Source of the DNA: a bacterium
GTDB lineage: Bacteria > Bdellovibrionota_G > JALEGL01
Assembly (NCBI GenBank): GCA_022763185.1
Contig: JALEGL010000008.1
Coordinates: 124,001-188,000, forward strand
DNA length: 64,000 nt
Direction: 5' to 3'
The stretch's first letter is position 1; the number at the start of each line of letters is the position of its first letter. Positions 9,072 through 18,851 of this stretch are shown piece after piece. The notes below the pieces were generated by a model, which saw only the letters and a program-made list of their open reading frames with translations, had not been told where the DNA came from and did not search any database. The translations under genes were made by a program, and so were the position numbers.

Positions 9072-11813
9072 TTATTCTACGCTATCTAAGTAAACAATAT
9101 TTTTAAACGGTAACTTTTTCTTTTGTGCATCAAAAACAGTTTTATCACCCACTACAACCCAAACAAATTCATTAGGCTGGATAAGCTTTTTTGCTAGAGT
9201 TTGTGTCTTTTGGATATTAAGGTCTTTCAAGGCTTTGCTATAATTTTGGAAAAATGAGTAGTCTAAGTTTTTGTGGTTTAGATCATCAAAAATTCCAACA
9301 TTTGCATCATTGTTTTGAAATAAAGATAACAAGGATAATATTTCATCTTTTTGTTTTGCTTTGAATTCAGCATTATTAATAGGTTTTGGCCCAGATATGT
9401 TTTTGAGTTCACGGTAAATTTCTAAAATAGACTCAACTGTTTTATCTATTTGTACGCTGGTTGAAATTTTTAAAGGTCTTTTGCCAAGGGTATAGTTTAT
9501 TTTTGATCCCGCACCATAAGACCAGTGTTTATCTTCTCTAAGGTTCATGTTTATTCTAGATGTGAATGATCCGCCTAAAATGTTATTCAATATGTTCAAT
9601 TGAGGTGATAGGTCAGGATTGAAGGAAACAATCAGTGTTGCCGCAGAGATAGTTGCTTGTTGCGAATTATCTTTATGAATAAAATACAGCGTGTTTTTAG
9701 GGAAGTCTTTTCCAAGGTTGGCCAAGGATAATTCTGCAGTACTATTTTTAATCGACATTTTCCCAAAATATCGATTAAAAGTGTTTTCAATGGTCTTTTT
9801 TGGCAAAGAAGAACTAATGGTAATATGCAATGGAGCTTGAAAAACAGCTTGATGTTTATTTTGAACATCATTGATAGAGATTTTTTCAACCGTGGTCAAC
9901 GTACCTGTTCCCGACCAGGGTTGAGCGTAAGGCGTGTTCTTAAAAACAATATCCATTAATGTTCTTGAAGCCATAGCTCCAGGGATATTTAATCTTTGTT
10001 CAATTGTTTGTTTTAATATGGTTTTTGCTTTATCAAAATTTTTATTATTGTATTTTGGTCTTTGTATCAACTCTTGCACAATTTTTGTTGTCTCAGCAAA
10101 ACTAATATTGAGTCCAGAGTAGCTTATGCTTGCTTGATGTAAACTGCTATTGACATGAATATTGGTTCCCAGTTGGTCAAGCTTTGAGCTGAGCTCTGAG
10201 GCAGAGTACTTGTGATGAGATTCTTTAAGTAAGTCTTCAAATAAATAACTGGTTCCTGGTTTTTCATCAAACAAAGCCCCTTGCTTGGACCTGATTTTGA
10301 CACTGAATAGAGGTGCCGCCTCATTGGCTATATAAGTTACCGTAACACCATTTTTTAAAGTAAAAGAGGCATGCTGTGGGGTTTTAAGCTCTGGAAAGTG
10401 ACTGGGTAAAGGTAGTTTTTTTCTATCAACGGTTTCTTTAACATGACTTAGGGTTTTTTCTGGTAAGACCTTTAATGTATATGAGCCTTGAGTTAACCAT
10501 TGTTTTGCAACATGTTTGATTTCTGAACTGGTCAAATTAAAAAATGTTTGTAAACTCTTTGTAAAGGCATCAGGCGAGCCATAAAACGTTTGATAGTAAG
10601 CTAAAATATCAGATTTGCCATTTCGACCGCCAATTTTTTCCAGCCGTTTTGCTGTTTGAGCAAAGCGTTTGGTTTTATAAGCGTCAAGAATGTTTTGTTT
10701 GATACCTTTGTTGAAAACACCATTTAAAATATGCTTTATTTCTATTTCAATTTCTTCTAAAAATTCGGGTTTAAGAGCCGTGGCCACAATGAAAAAGTTG
10801 CTCCCTAACTCTTTAGGAGAAATGCCAGCTGAGACATTAGAAGCCAGTTTTTTTTCTTCAACCAAACGTTTATAAAGCAATGAGTTTTTTCCTATACTCA
10901 ATACATCCGTAAGCATATCCAGAGCTTCTAAACCCTCTTGAGCAAGTCCCGGAACATTCCAGACTTTGTAAAGACGAGCTTGGGGCACTTGGTCTTTGAT
11001 GACTTCAACCTTGTCATCTGACATTGGAGCTACCCAAGTCTTCATTTTGTTAAGTTTAGGGCCTGAAGGTATCCATTCAAAGTAATGTTTTACTTTTTCT
11101 AAAGCTTCTGTACTGCTTATGTTTCCTGCTAAAGCAATAACAACGTTGGCAGCCCCATAGTATGTATTAAACCAGGTTCTGACATCATCTAGGCTAGCTG
11201 CATTTAAATCCTGCATTGAGCCAATGGGAGTCCAAGAGTAAGGATGGTGACTAGGATAACAAGCTTGAGCAACATATTCTGAAACCATACCGTAAGGCTG
11301 ATTTTCACTCTGACGTTTTTCATTTTGTACAACACCACGTTGTTCATCTAACTTTTCTTGATCAACGGCGCCAAGTAAGTGCCCCATACGGTCCGACTCT
11401 AACCATAAAATGTAGTCTAAAGCTGACTTTGGAATATTTTGATAGTAGTTGGTTCTATCACTATTGGTTGTGCCGTTGAGTTCAGTTGCACCAACTTGTT
11501 CAGTTGCTTTGAAATAATCTTGGTTAAAGTGCTCACTACCATTGAACATCAAGTGTTCAAATAAATGTGCAAAACCTGTTTTTCCAGGGACTTCATTTTT
11601 TGAGCCCACATGGTACCAGATGTTAACAGCAACCAAAGGCGTACTTTTGTCTTCATGTACAAGTAAAGTGAGGCCGTTATTCAGCTGAAACTTTTTGTAA
11701 CTAACTGTTAAGTCTTTTGCATTTAATTTATTTTTTGCAATTGCGTGTTGAGTATTCATAAAAAAACCTAAACATGAGAGGCTAATAAAAATTGAACTGA
11801 TAAACTTGGACAT
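9072..11813 (-). CDS. Secreted M16 (pitrilysin) family zinc protease, two-domain
   Basis: The 913-residue protein starts with a signal peptide ending near HAIA, so it acts in the periplasm or at the outer membrane. The inverted zinc motif HxxEH is HLFEH at residues 83-87, in the context GFAHLFEHLMFNG; the third ligand is probably a Glu in the downstream helix DEQRGVVQNEKR. The second half repeats the M16 fold but has no HxxEH, the usual active-plus-inactive arrangement that forms a clamshell for unfolded peptides. It stands alone on the minus strand. The substrate is unknown; related proteins degrade signal peptides or imported peptides. Confidence 0.92.
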   Translation of the reverse strand: MSKFISSIFISLSCLGFFMNTQHAIAKNKLNAKDLTVSYKKFQLNNGLTLLVHEDKSTPLVAVNIWYHVGSKNEVPGKTGFAHLFEHLMFNGSEHFNQDYFKATEQVGATELNGTTNSDRTNYYQNIPKSALDYILWLESDRMGHLLGAVDQEKLDEQRGVVQNEKRQSENQPYGMVSEYVAQACYPSHHPYSWTPIGSMQDLNAASLDDVRTWFNTYYGAANVVIALAGNISSTEALEKVKHYFEWIPSGPKLNKMKTWVAPMSDDKVEVIKDQVPQARLYKVWNVPGLAQEGLEALDMLTDVLSIGKNSLLYKRLVEEKKLASNVSAGISPKELGSNFFIVATALKPEFLEEIEIEIKHILNGVFNKGIKQNILDAYKTKRFAQTAKRLEKIGGRNGKSDILAYYQTFYGSPDAFTKSLQTFFNLTSSEIKHVAKQWLTQGSYTLKVLPEKTLSHVKETVDRKKLPLPSHFPELKTPQHASFTLKNGVTVTYIANEAAPLFSVKIRSKQGALFDEKPGTSYLFEDLLKESHHKYSASELSSKLDQLGTNIHVNSSLHQASISYSGLNISFAETTKIVQELIQRPKYNNKNFDKAKTILKQTIEQRLNIPGAMASRTLMDIVFKNTPYAQPWSGTGTLTTVEKISINDVQNKHQAVFQAPLHITISSSLPKKTIENTFNRYFGKMSIKNSTAELSLANLGKDFPKNTLYFIHKDNSQQATISAATLIVSFNPDLSPQLNILNNILGGSFTSRINMNLREDKHWSYGAGSKINYTLGKRPLKISTSVQIDKTVESILEIYRELKNISGPKPINNAEFKAKQKDEILSLLSLFQNNDANVGIFDDLNHKNLDYSFFQNYSKALKDLNIQKTQTLAKKLIQPNEFVWVVVGDKTVFDAQKKKLPFKNIVYLDSVE

Positions 11814-11899
11814 TCAAGAGCTATAGCAAATTGAGATATGACTGTTAATTTTTATACATTTTTATAAAAGTTTTGCATGTGTTGAAAAAACTTTGCTAA

Positions 11900-12232
11900 G
11901 TGAAAAAGTCTATGAATAATTTTTCAAAAATTGGACACAAAAGTGATTTTCATGAAGCGAAGCCTAAAAAATTTAGAATCAATGATAAAAATATTTTAGT
12001 GTGTTTGTATGAAACTAAATTTTATGCCTTGGAAAATGACTGTCCACACCAAGGAGAGCCTTTAGACAAAGGAGTAATTAAAGATTATTGTGTGAGTTGC
12101 CCAGCACACAACTGGTCTTTTGATTTAAGGACAGGAGATTCTCCAGTTATACCCGATGCATTTATTTATACATTTGATGTGAATGTTGATGATGAAGGCT
12201 TTGTCTGGGTCAGTCATAAAAAAAATCTATAA
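11900..12232 (+). CDS. Rieske [2Fe-2S] ferredoxin-like protein
   Basis: This small soluble protein (110 residues from GTG 11900, or 106 from ATG 11912) has the full Rieske cluster motif: Cys48-Pro-His50 and Cys67-Pro-Ala-His70. It resembles the NirD and dioxygenase-ferredoxin group of stand-alone Rieske proteins that pass electrons to an oxygenase or reductase. Neither start has a clear Shine-Dalgarno. No oxygenase or reductase partner is encoded nearby; tsaE follows after 9 nt, so the partner must lie elsewhere. Confidence 0.85.
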   Translation: MKKSMNNFSKIGHKSDFHEAKPKKFRINDKNILVCLYETKFYALENDCPHQGEPLDKGVIKDYCVSCPAHNWSFDLRTGDSPVIPDAFIYTFDVNVDDEGFVWVSHKKNL

Positions 12233-12241
12233 CTTATAGTA

Positions 12242-12745
12242 ATGTTGAAGGTTAACTTAACAAATTTACAAGATACCGCTACTGTTGCCAAACACTTAGC
12301 CGCTGAACTGCATGGGGGTGAAGTGTTTTTTTTGAATGGTGATTTGGGAGTAGGAAAAACGGCTTTTGTTAAGTTCTTTGGACAAGCTTTTGGCATTGAT
12401 GCTAGGATTATTAGCAGCCCAACCTTTACTTACTTTAACCTTTATGAAACTACTTTGGGTAGGCCCCAGATTTTTCATGCAGACTTGTATCGTTTGGAAC
12501 ATTATGAAAGTTTACATAATATTGGGTTTTGGGACTATTGTGAACAATCAAATTTCGTTGCATTCATTGAATGGGCCAGTAAGTTTAAACAGCTAAATCA
12601 GTTAGAACATATTGAGCTTTCACTTGAGTTTACTCACGAGCGTGAACAAAGGGTGCTTTTAATGAGTGCAAAGGGTGTAAAATATAGGAAAATACTTGAA
12701 AAAATAAAAAATGCCTTGTCTGATTACGGACTTAATATACTATAA
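12242..12745 (+). CDS. tsaE: tRNA threonylcarbamoyladenosine biosynthesis ATPase TsaE
   Basis: TsaE is the small P-loop ATPase that works with TsaB and TsaD to install t6A at position 37 of ANN-decoding tRNAs. Walker A GDLGVGKT is at 33-40, followed by the family motif SPTFTYFNLYE, a HADLYRLE segment and a late FIEWASKF segment. The 167 residues are normal length. It lies between the Rieske gene (9 nt) and the HEAT-like gene (7 nt), so a short operon is likely. Confidence 0.94.
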   Translation: MLKVNLTNLQDTATVAKHLAAELHGGEVFFLNGDLGVGKTAFVKFFGQAFGIDARIISSPTFTYFNLYETTLGRPQIFHADLYRLEHYESLHNIGFWDYCEQSNFVAFIEWASKFKQLNQLEHIELSLEFTHEREQRVLLMSAKGVKYRKILEKIKNALSDYGLNIL

Positions 12746-12752
12746 GATTTAA

Positions 12753-14195
12753 ATGGCAGTTGAGTTAATTGGATTAGCATACAATCGCAGCCTAACAGAT
12801 GACTTTTGGTCAAGTTTAAGGGTGGCTGATCTATACAGTTTAATTTTAGAGGATGTGTATAGAAAGAGGATAGACTACCGATCTATGCGCTATCATACTG
12901 GACAAATGCAATTGCTCAATGAAGTTGAAGAACTGATTTTCCAAAATGGTGAAGACAGTACAGTTTATCAACTGATTGCCAGTCGATTTTTAAAAGGAGT
13001 TGAAAGTTCTCCTTTTTCGCTTGGTTTTATGGAGTTTGACTATCAGGTCATTAAATATTTTGCTTCATTGGCTACGGCAGATAACTTTATTCATTCTGAA
13101 AACTTTTTTAAAGCAATTTTAAAATTGAATGGCCAAGAAGATGTCAACGAGCATTGGACTTTTTTTGATATAGAAGATTATAAGGTCCTGTATGATTCTC
13201 TTGAAGCCTTTCATTTTCAAGACTTGGATAAACTTTCTCAAACATTAAAGGATTCAAGAAGTAATAAAGATAGTGACATTTCAAAATGGCTAACGCATTA
13301 TAATGAGTTCTTCCACTATACCTATAATAATCAACTGAGCGCCTTTTTTTACAATAACACTTCAGCCATTAAAGATTGGGGTAACTTATTGCTCAGGCAC
13401 AATGAACGCAATAAAACCATTGTCAAAAATACATTTAAATTTGGACAAGCTTTTCCAAAGCAAGATGCCTGTCATCAAATGCTTAAATTGTTGAGACCAG
13501 TGAACAAAAAAAGCAATGTTAAACTGCAAGAAAAAATGAAAATATATAAAGAAACCCAATACTTAATTGAAGGCTTGGATGATTATGACCCACTGGTTCA
13601 ACAAAAATCTGCTGAAAGCTTGTGTGATTTTATCTATGATCAAGACTACAATGAAAAACTCATGCAAAAATTTGATGAGGTGGAACTTCCCATCAAAAGA
13701 GAATTGATAAGGGTTTTAGGTAGAGTGATGAACTCAAAAGTTGAAGAGTTTATGTTAAATGTTTTAGATTCTGATGAGAGTATAGATATACAGGTTTTAT
13801 CGGCCAATGAGTTAGTTAAGAACGGGTGTGATCAAATCGCAAAAAAGCTTTGCCAAAAACTCCTTAATGGTGAGCGGCATTTTGCTGTTTTGCTGGCTAA
13901 GTTACTGAGAACGCAACAACATTCGGTTCTTGAAAAACACCTATGCGACACTTCCTCTTGGAAACAGGAAACAGCCTATGAGGAATTGGCTTACGTTCTT
14001 GGATCATGTTCAATTCCTAAGGTTAAAGTAGCCTTGACTGACTTGCTTCAAAACCGAGAAGATCCCCGAGTAATAAGAAACAGTATGTATGCTCTAAAAA
14101 AGATTGCGCCAAAAGAGTATTTAAATGCAGTTTTTTCTAATATTAAAATGACACACCCAATGCTTGAAGAAGCTAAAGAAGTATTAATTCATTGA
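12753..14195 (+). CDS. Hypothetical protein with HEAT-like C-terminal repeats
   Basis: This is a 480-residue soluble protein with no signal peptide or membrane helix. I do not recognise the N-terminal half, which is helical and acidic. From about residue 265 the sequence falls into repeating helix pairs of HEAT/ARM type (for example DPLVQQKSAESLCDFI and PIKRELIRVLGRVMNSK), which usually form a curved protein-binding surface. It follows tsaE by 7 nt and precedes mnmA by 88 nt. No catalytic motif is visible. Confidence 0.75.
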   Translation: MAVELIGLAYNRSLTDDFWSSLRVADLYSLILEDVYRKRIDYRSMRYHTGQMQLLNEVEELIFQNGEDSTVYQLIASRFLKGVESSPFSLGFMEFDYQVIKYFASLATADNFIHSENFFKAILKLNGQEDVNEHWTFFDIEDYKVLYDSLEAFHFQDLDKLSQTLKDSRSNKDSDISKWLTHYNEFFHYTYNNQLSAFFYNNTSAIKDWGNLLLRHNERNKTIVKNTFKFGQAFPKQDACHQMLKLLRPVNKKSNVKLQEKMKIYKETQYLIEGLDDYDPLVQQKSAESLCDFIYDQDYNEKLMQKFDEVELPIKRELIRVLGRVMNSKVEEFMLNVLDSDESIDIQVLSANELVKNGCDQIAKKLCQKLLNGERHFAVLLAKLLRTQQHSVLEKHLCDTSSWKQETAYEELAYVLGSCSIPKVKVALTDLLQNREDPRVIRNSMYALKKIAPKEYLNAVFSNIKMTHPMLEEAKEVLIH

Positions 14196-14283
14196 CTATA
14201 CCCACATTGATTGACATCTAAGTATCTTAGATTTTAAATTGAGCGGTTGATTCCCAGCGCAAAAAACGGTAGAGGGAAAACGC

Positions 14284-15360
14284 ATGTCTGAAAACAAGAA
14301 AAAACGTGTTGTGGTTGCTATGAGCGGAGGAGTTGATAGTTCAGTAGCGGCCTTATTGCTTAAACAGCAAGGCTATGAAGTGATTGGTATTTCCATGAAA
14401 CTTTGGTCTTATGATGTTGAGGCAAAATACGGTTGTTGTACGCCGGAAGATCTTTACGATGCCCGGAAAGTTGCTACCCAACTGGACATTCCTTACTATG
14501 TATTTAACATGCAAGATGACTTTAAAAAAGAGGTTGTTGATAATTTTGTATCTACCTATGCTCAAGGGCAAACCCCTAATCCCTGTGTACGTTGCAATAA
14601 TGATATTAAGTTTGCAGCACTGTTGGACAAAACCAAAGAGTTGGGGGGAGAGTTTTTAGCCACGGGGCATTATGCTCGGATTAAAAAGCATGATGATGGT
14701 CATTATCAGTTATTTGCTGGTCTTGATAAAAACAAAGACCAATCTTATTTTTTATTTGGTTTAAGCCAAGAAGAGCTAGCGCATGTTATGTTCCCGCTTG
14801 GAGAAATGACCAAGCCACAAGCGCGATTGTTAGCCAAAGAAAATGGCTTGGATATTTTTGAAAAAAAAGACAGTCAGGAGATCTGTTTTGTTCAGTCATC
14901 TTATGTGGACTTTGTTGAAAAAAATATAAAAACAGAGCAAAAAATTCCTGGCAAGATTATCAATGCCAAAGGAGAAGTTTTAGGTTTTCACTCGGGTATT
15001 CACCAGTTTACCATTGGCCAAAGAAAAGGCCTGGGTGTGCAAAGTTTTATTCCACTTTACGTGATTAAAATTTCTAACAATGGAGATGTTGTTGTTGGTC
15101 CAAAAGAAATGCTTTTACAAAAAAATGTCCATGTAGGTGAGTTGAGCTGGATTCACAAAAGCTTACAGACTGAAGATAAAATCAATATCAAGATAAGGAG
15201 CCGTTTTGAGCCAGCGGCTGCAAAAGTTAAGTTTTATGATGAGGCCACTGCAACAATGACTGTTGAGTTTGATGAAATGCAAGAGTCGATTACACCAGGC
15301 CAAGCTGCTGTATTTTATCAAGGTGATGAAATCATGGGTGGTGGCTGGATTAAGCCTTAA
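14284..15360 (+). CDS. mnmA: tRNA-specific 2-thiouridylase MnmA
   Basis: MnmA makes the 2-thio group at U34 of Lys, Glu and Gln tRNAs. The PP-loop motif SGGVDS is at residues 14-19. The two catalytic cysteines are visible as Cys101 (NPCVRCN) and Cys201 (SQEICFV). The GHYAR and FTIGQRKGLG motifs of the family are intact, and 358 residues is standard. AGAGGG lies shortly before the ATG. Upstream, ATCTAAG-TAT-CTTAGAT around 14217-14233 forms a small perfect hairpin of unknown relevance. The gene converges on the kinase gene with a 27-nt gap. Confidence 0.97.
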   Translation: MSENKKKRVVVAMSGGVDSSVAALLLKQQGYEVIGISMKLWSYDVEAKYGCCTPEDLYDARKVATQLDIPYYVFNMQDDFKKEVVDNFVSTYAQGQTPNPCVRCNNDIKFAALLDKTKELGGEFLATGHYARIKKHDDGHYQLFAGLDKNKDQSYFLFGLSQEELAHVMFPLGEMTKPQARLLAKENGLDIFEKKDSQEICFVQSSYVDFVEKNIKTEQKIPGKIINAKGEVLGFHSGIHQFTIGQRKGLGVQSFIPLYVIKISNNGDVVVGPKEMLLQKNVHVGELSWIHKSLQTEDKINIKIRSRFEPAAAKVKFYDEATATMTVEFDEMQESITPGQAAVFYQGDEIMGGGWIKP

Positions 15361-15387
15361 GAAATATTGAATTTTTATACAATTTTA

Positions 15388-17514
15388 TTAAGGATTTTCA
15401 AAATTGACAATAATGGGGTTGTTTTGGCCTTTGGTGATTTTTACTTTTTTGCTGATAGGTTTGAAGTCTTGATGTTCAAAAACAAAGGTGTAAGTTCCAA
15501 CATTAAGAGAGTAATTTAAGATAGGGGTTGTGCCAATTTTTTTGCCGTTGAGTTTAACGTTGGCCCATGGAATGGCACTCAGATTAATAACTCCTTTGGC
15601 AACGGCTTTTCTTTTCAATGCAATGTCTAGCTCAAATAAAGAATTGCTAGGAGTTATTTCTCGGCTAACAGACACGTAACCAGGAGCAGAAAACTTAAAT
15701 GTGTAACTTTTGCTCGGTTCAAGGTTTTCAATGGTTTTTCCAACCTCTTTGCCATCTAAATAGATTTTTGCAGATTCAGGTGTAATGTTGATTTTTACGG
15801 TTGAAGGTGTGGGCTCAAGTTTTAAAAATACCTCTTCAATATTTTTTTGTGGAATGATAGTCTGCCCTTGTGGCTTGAAGCCTTCTTTTTCAAGGATGAT
15901 ATTGTATTCCGTGCCTTGAGTTAACTTATAAACGGTTGTAGGTGTTACGCGATTAATGAACTCACCATTGATATTGATTTTTGCATCTTGTGGCACACTG
16001 TCAATGAACAGTGAAGTGGAAGGCATAACCTTTTGCTCAAGATCAAACTTTAAGTTGCGTTGACCAGGTTTGATTAAAACTTGATCTACAATCTCATTGT
16101 AGCCGTCGAGACTTACTTTAAATTCATATACTTTGTTGACTTCAAAAGGTAGGTTTAAAGGTGTAAAACCTTTTTCTTCATTATCAACAATAATGTTGGC
16201 TCCCGCAGGATCACTGCTGATAGCTATATCTTGGGTTACCACAGAGACTTTATCTTTTGTCTGTTTTTTTCCAAAGTTACCTAAAAGGCTATAGGTTAAA
16301 AAAGAAAATGTTAGCGCAATAAGAACGGCCGAGACTTTTTGTTTTAAATTAAGGTTTTTAAATCCTAAGATAAAGCTTTTTGCTTTGTGAAAAAAACCAA
16401 CTGATTTTTGTACAATGGTGCTTTTTGTTAAGTTTCTTACAATAGATTGAGTGTTTTGCGAGTTGTTGAGTGCGGATAAAGTGGAGTCATGATCACTTTG
16501 TGCAGCTTTTTCCGCTTGTTCGATATGCTTAATGTTAAGGGTGTCCAAGGCTCTTTTAAGGTTTTCTTGTTCAACTTTTATTTCTGCTTTAAACAGGTCT
16601 TGTAAGTACCCAGATAAATCTTTGGTTGAAAAATTGGCATAATGATTAAAAAAGATCTTTGAAAGTTCGACTTGCATACTTTGTGCAGATTCAAAGCGAT
16701 CTTTGGGATCTTTGCTCAAACTTTTTAAAATAATTTTCTCAAGTTTTTCGCTGATATTAGGGTTGTATTGAATTAGAGAGGGAACTTTACAGTTTTTAAT
16801 GGCTTCAAGTGTCTTAAAGTCTGAGTCTTCGTGAAACAGCCTTTGACCGGTAATCATCTCATAAAGAATGATCCCTGTGGAAAATAGGTCTGTTTTTTGA
16901 TCAAGCTCAAGCCCCGCGGCTTGTTCAGGTGACATGTAGCCAAACTTACCTTTTAAGACTCCTGCTTGAGTACGATGAATTTTAGATTCAGTTTTGGCAA
17001 TACCAAAATCTACAATTTTTACCTCTCCATCAAATGAGAGCATGATGTTTTGGGGTGATATGTCCCGATGAATGAGGTTGAGAGCTTCTCCACTAAAAGT
17101 ATCTTTTTTACTGTGTGCGTAGTCTAAACCTTTGAGAATCTCTATACTGATGTACAAAGCCATAGGAACTGAAATTGGGTTTTGTGCTTGAGTGGCTTTT
17201 TTTAAAATGGCTCTAAGGTCTTTGCCATTGATATATTCCATGGCAATAAAGTAGTTGCCTTCAAGCTTTCCTAAGTCACTAACTTGACATATGTTAGCAT
17301 GACTCAGCTCTACAGCGATCTTAGCTTCATCAATAAACATCTCGACAAACTCTTCATCTTGAGAAAGATGAGGGAGAATACGCTTAATAACCAGAAATCT
17401 TTTAAAACCATGAACACCAAAGGTTTTGGCTTTAAAAACTTCTGCCATCCCTCCGACAGCGATTCTGTCGAGAAGGATGTATTTACCATATGCTTTACTT
17501 TTAAAATTCACCAC
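15388..17514 (-). CDS. Membrane Ser/Thr protein kinase with PEGA repeats
   Basis: Hanks-type kinase domain at about 11-275: Gly-rich loop IAVGGMAEVF, catalytic Lys44, HRD at 149-151, Asn156, and DFG from Asp169. All catalytic residues are present, so it should be active. One transmembrane helix follows (about 391-413). Outside it are about four PEGA-type modules (for example KINITPESAKIYLDGKEVG), which probably bind envelope components. The start is one of two tandem GTG codons (17514-17512 or 17511-17509), with AGAG 4-7 nt upstream. A TATAAT on the minus strand (17557-17552) may be its -10. This architecture is common in myxobacteria. Substrates are unknown. Confidence 0.9.
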   Translation of the reverse strand: MVNFKSKAYGKYILLDRIAVGGMAEVFKAKTFGVHGFKRFLVIKRILPHLSQDEEFVEMFIDEAKIAVELSHANICQVSDLGKLEGNYFIAMEYINGKDLRAILKKATQAQNPISVPMALYISIEILKGLDYAHSKKDTFSGEALNLIHRDISPQNIMLSFDGEVKIVDFGIAKTESKIHRTQAGVLKGKFGYMSPEQAAGLELDQKTDLFSTGIILYEMITGQRLFHEDSDFKTLEAIKNCKVPSLIQYNPNISEKLEKIILKSLSKDPKDRFESAQSMQVELSKIFFNHYANFSTKDLSGYLQDLFKAEIKVEQENLKRALDTLNIKHIEQAEKAAQSDHDSTLSALNNSQNTQSIVRNLTKSTIVQKSVGFFHKAKSFILGFKNLNLKQKVSAVLIALTFSFLTYSLLGNFGKKQTKDKVSVVTQDIAISSDPAGANIIVDNEEKGFTPLNLPFEVNKVYEFKVSLDGYNEIVDQVLIKPGQRNLKFDLEQKVMPSTSLFIDSVPQDAKININGEFINRVTPTTVYKLTQGTEYNIILEKEGFKPQGQTIIPQKNIEEVFLKLEPTPSTVKINITPESAKIYLDGKEVGKTIENLEPSKSYTFKFSAPGYVSVSREITPSNSLFELDIALKRKAVAKGVINLSAIPWANVKLNGKKIGTTPILNYSLNVGTYTFVFEHQDFKPISKKVKITKGQNNPIIVNFENP

Positions 17515-17713
17515 ACGACTCTAAACAAGTTTAAATTGAGTACAATTTCTTATTATACCCCTTTAATTCAAGCAATGCTAATACCTTATTTTTAGTAAGT
17601 CGTCGATATTTCATATGTTCCGGGTGGGGAATAATTCCTTGGCCAAGGCTTTGTAATAGGAAGAAATAACAACAACCTTGATTATTGAACTTATATTTAA
17701 TAAGAGGTGCAAA

Positions 17714-18631
17714 ATGACACCGCGGAAAGATTGTATACAAGCTTTTTTAGACACACGTTGCGATTCTGCAAGCTGTGTTACAGTGGGTAACTTTGATGGT
17801 GTTCATAAAGGCCACTGTAAACTGATAGAGACATTATTAAAAACTGCGGATAAATATCAATTAAAACCTGTAGCTTTAACTTTTAGCCCTCACCCCGAAG
17901 AGTTTTTTTCAAAACAAAAATTTAAACTGCTTATGCCATTACAGATCAGAGTAAAACTTCTTCAAGAAGCTGGAGTAGAGGAAGTTAAGGTCATTGAATT
18001 TTCCAAAGACTTTTCTAAACTAAGTTATCAACAGTTTTTAGATCACTTGATTGAGCATTATCATATGAAAAAAATTATTGTTGGAGAGAATACTCATGTT
18101 GGTAAAGAGAGGGCAGGTAGTCCAGAAAAAATAAAAGCGTACTTGCAAAAAAAACAAATAGACACCAAAATTATCCAAATTCACCAAATGAATGATGAGT
18201 TGATAAGCTCGAGCAAAATACGCGAATTGATTATGAAGGGTGAAATAACGATAGCCAATAAACTTTTAGGTTATTCTTATTTTATGTGTGGAGAAGTTAT
18301 TCAAGGAAGTGGCAAGGGAAAATCTTTAGGCTTCCCCACTGCCAATTTAAATTATTCCAATAATCTTTGTTTGCCCAAAAAAGGTGTTTATAAAACGAGT
18401 ATAATTCTTAATGAAAAAACTTTTCCTGCTTTGACTAATGTTGGACAAGCGCCAACGATTAAAAACTCAAAAAAGATTAGCATTGAATCATTTATCCCCC
18501 AATACGGTGGTAAAAACCTCTATGGTCAAAAAATTCAAGTGATTTTCCACCAAAGGTTACGGTCAGAAAAAAAGTTTTCTTCAGTGGCGCTGTTACAAGA
18601 ACAAATAAAAAAAGACTTAACGCATTTGTAA
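17714..18631 (+). CDS. ribF: Bifunctional riboflavin kinase / FAD synthetase
   Basis: RibF phosphorylates riboflavin to FMN and adenylates it to FAD. The N-terminal nucleotidyltransferase shows GNFDGVHKGH and TFSPHP. The C-terminal flavokinase shows GSGKGKSLGFPTANL and a late IESF segment. I chose the ATG at 17714 because AAGAGG lies 6-7 nt upstream; an in-frame start at 17678 would add 12 unlikely residues. The product has 305 residues, normal for the family. It is transcribed divergently from the PEGA kinase across a 199-nt gap. Confidence 0.95.
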   Translation: MTPRKDCIQAFLDTRCDSASCVTVGNFDGVHKGHCKLIETLLKTADKYQLKPVALTFSPHPEEFFSKQKFKLLMPLQIRVKLLQEAGVEEVKVIEFSKDFSKLSYQQFLDHLIEHYHMKKIIVGENTHVGKERAGSPEKIKAYLQKKQIDTKIIQIHQMNDELISSSKIRELIMKGEITIANKLLGYSYFMCGEVIQGSGKGKSLGFPTANLNYSNNLCLPKKGVYKTSIILNEKTFPALTNVGQAPTIKNSKKISIESFIPQYGGKNLYGQKIQVIFHQRLRSEKKFSSVALLQEQIKKDLTHL

Positions 18632-18766
18632 GACTTTAGTTGAAATTGTATCGGTATAATAAAAAATAATTTATTAATTTTTAAAAAAATTAAAGTTTTT
18701 ATAAAATTTTTAACTGTTTTTTTGTAACTTGTTAAGTTTGAGCTTTTCTTTAAATAGGTAAAACTA

Positions 18767-18789
18767 TTGACATTGTTGAACTTGTCAGT
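18767..18789 (+). promoter_or_regulatory. Possible control site upstream of pilB
   Basis: In the 220-nt AT-rich gap before pilB, a perfect TTGACA (18767-18772) could be a -35, but the hexamer 17 nt further on matches a -10 poorly. The same stretch has a GACA...TGTC inverted pair, reminiscent of the repeats upstream of pilA. Either reading is weak. Confidence 0.25.
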
Positions 18790-18851
18790 AAAATTTAAAG
18801 TATAACCTAAGTTATATTTCTATAATAACCTTTCACTTAAAAAGGATGTCT

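Noticed and set aside
12296-12596. Frames on both strands overlapping tsaE
   Set aside because: Shadows of tsaE, which has intact family motifs.
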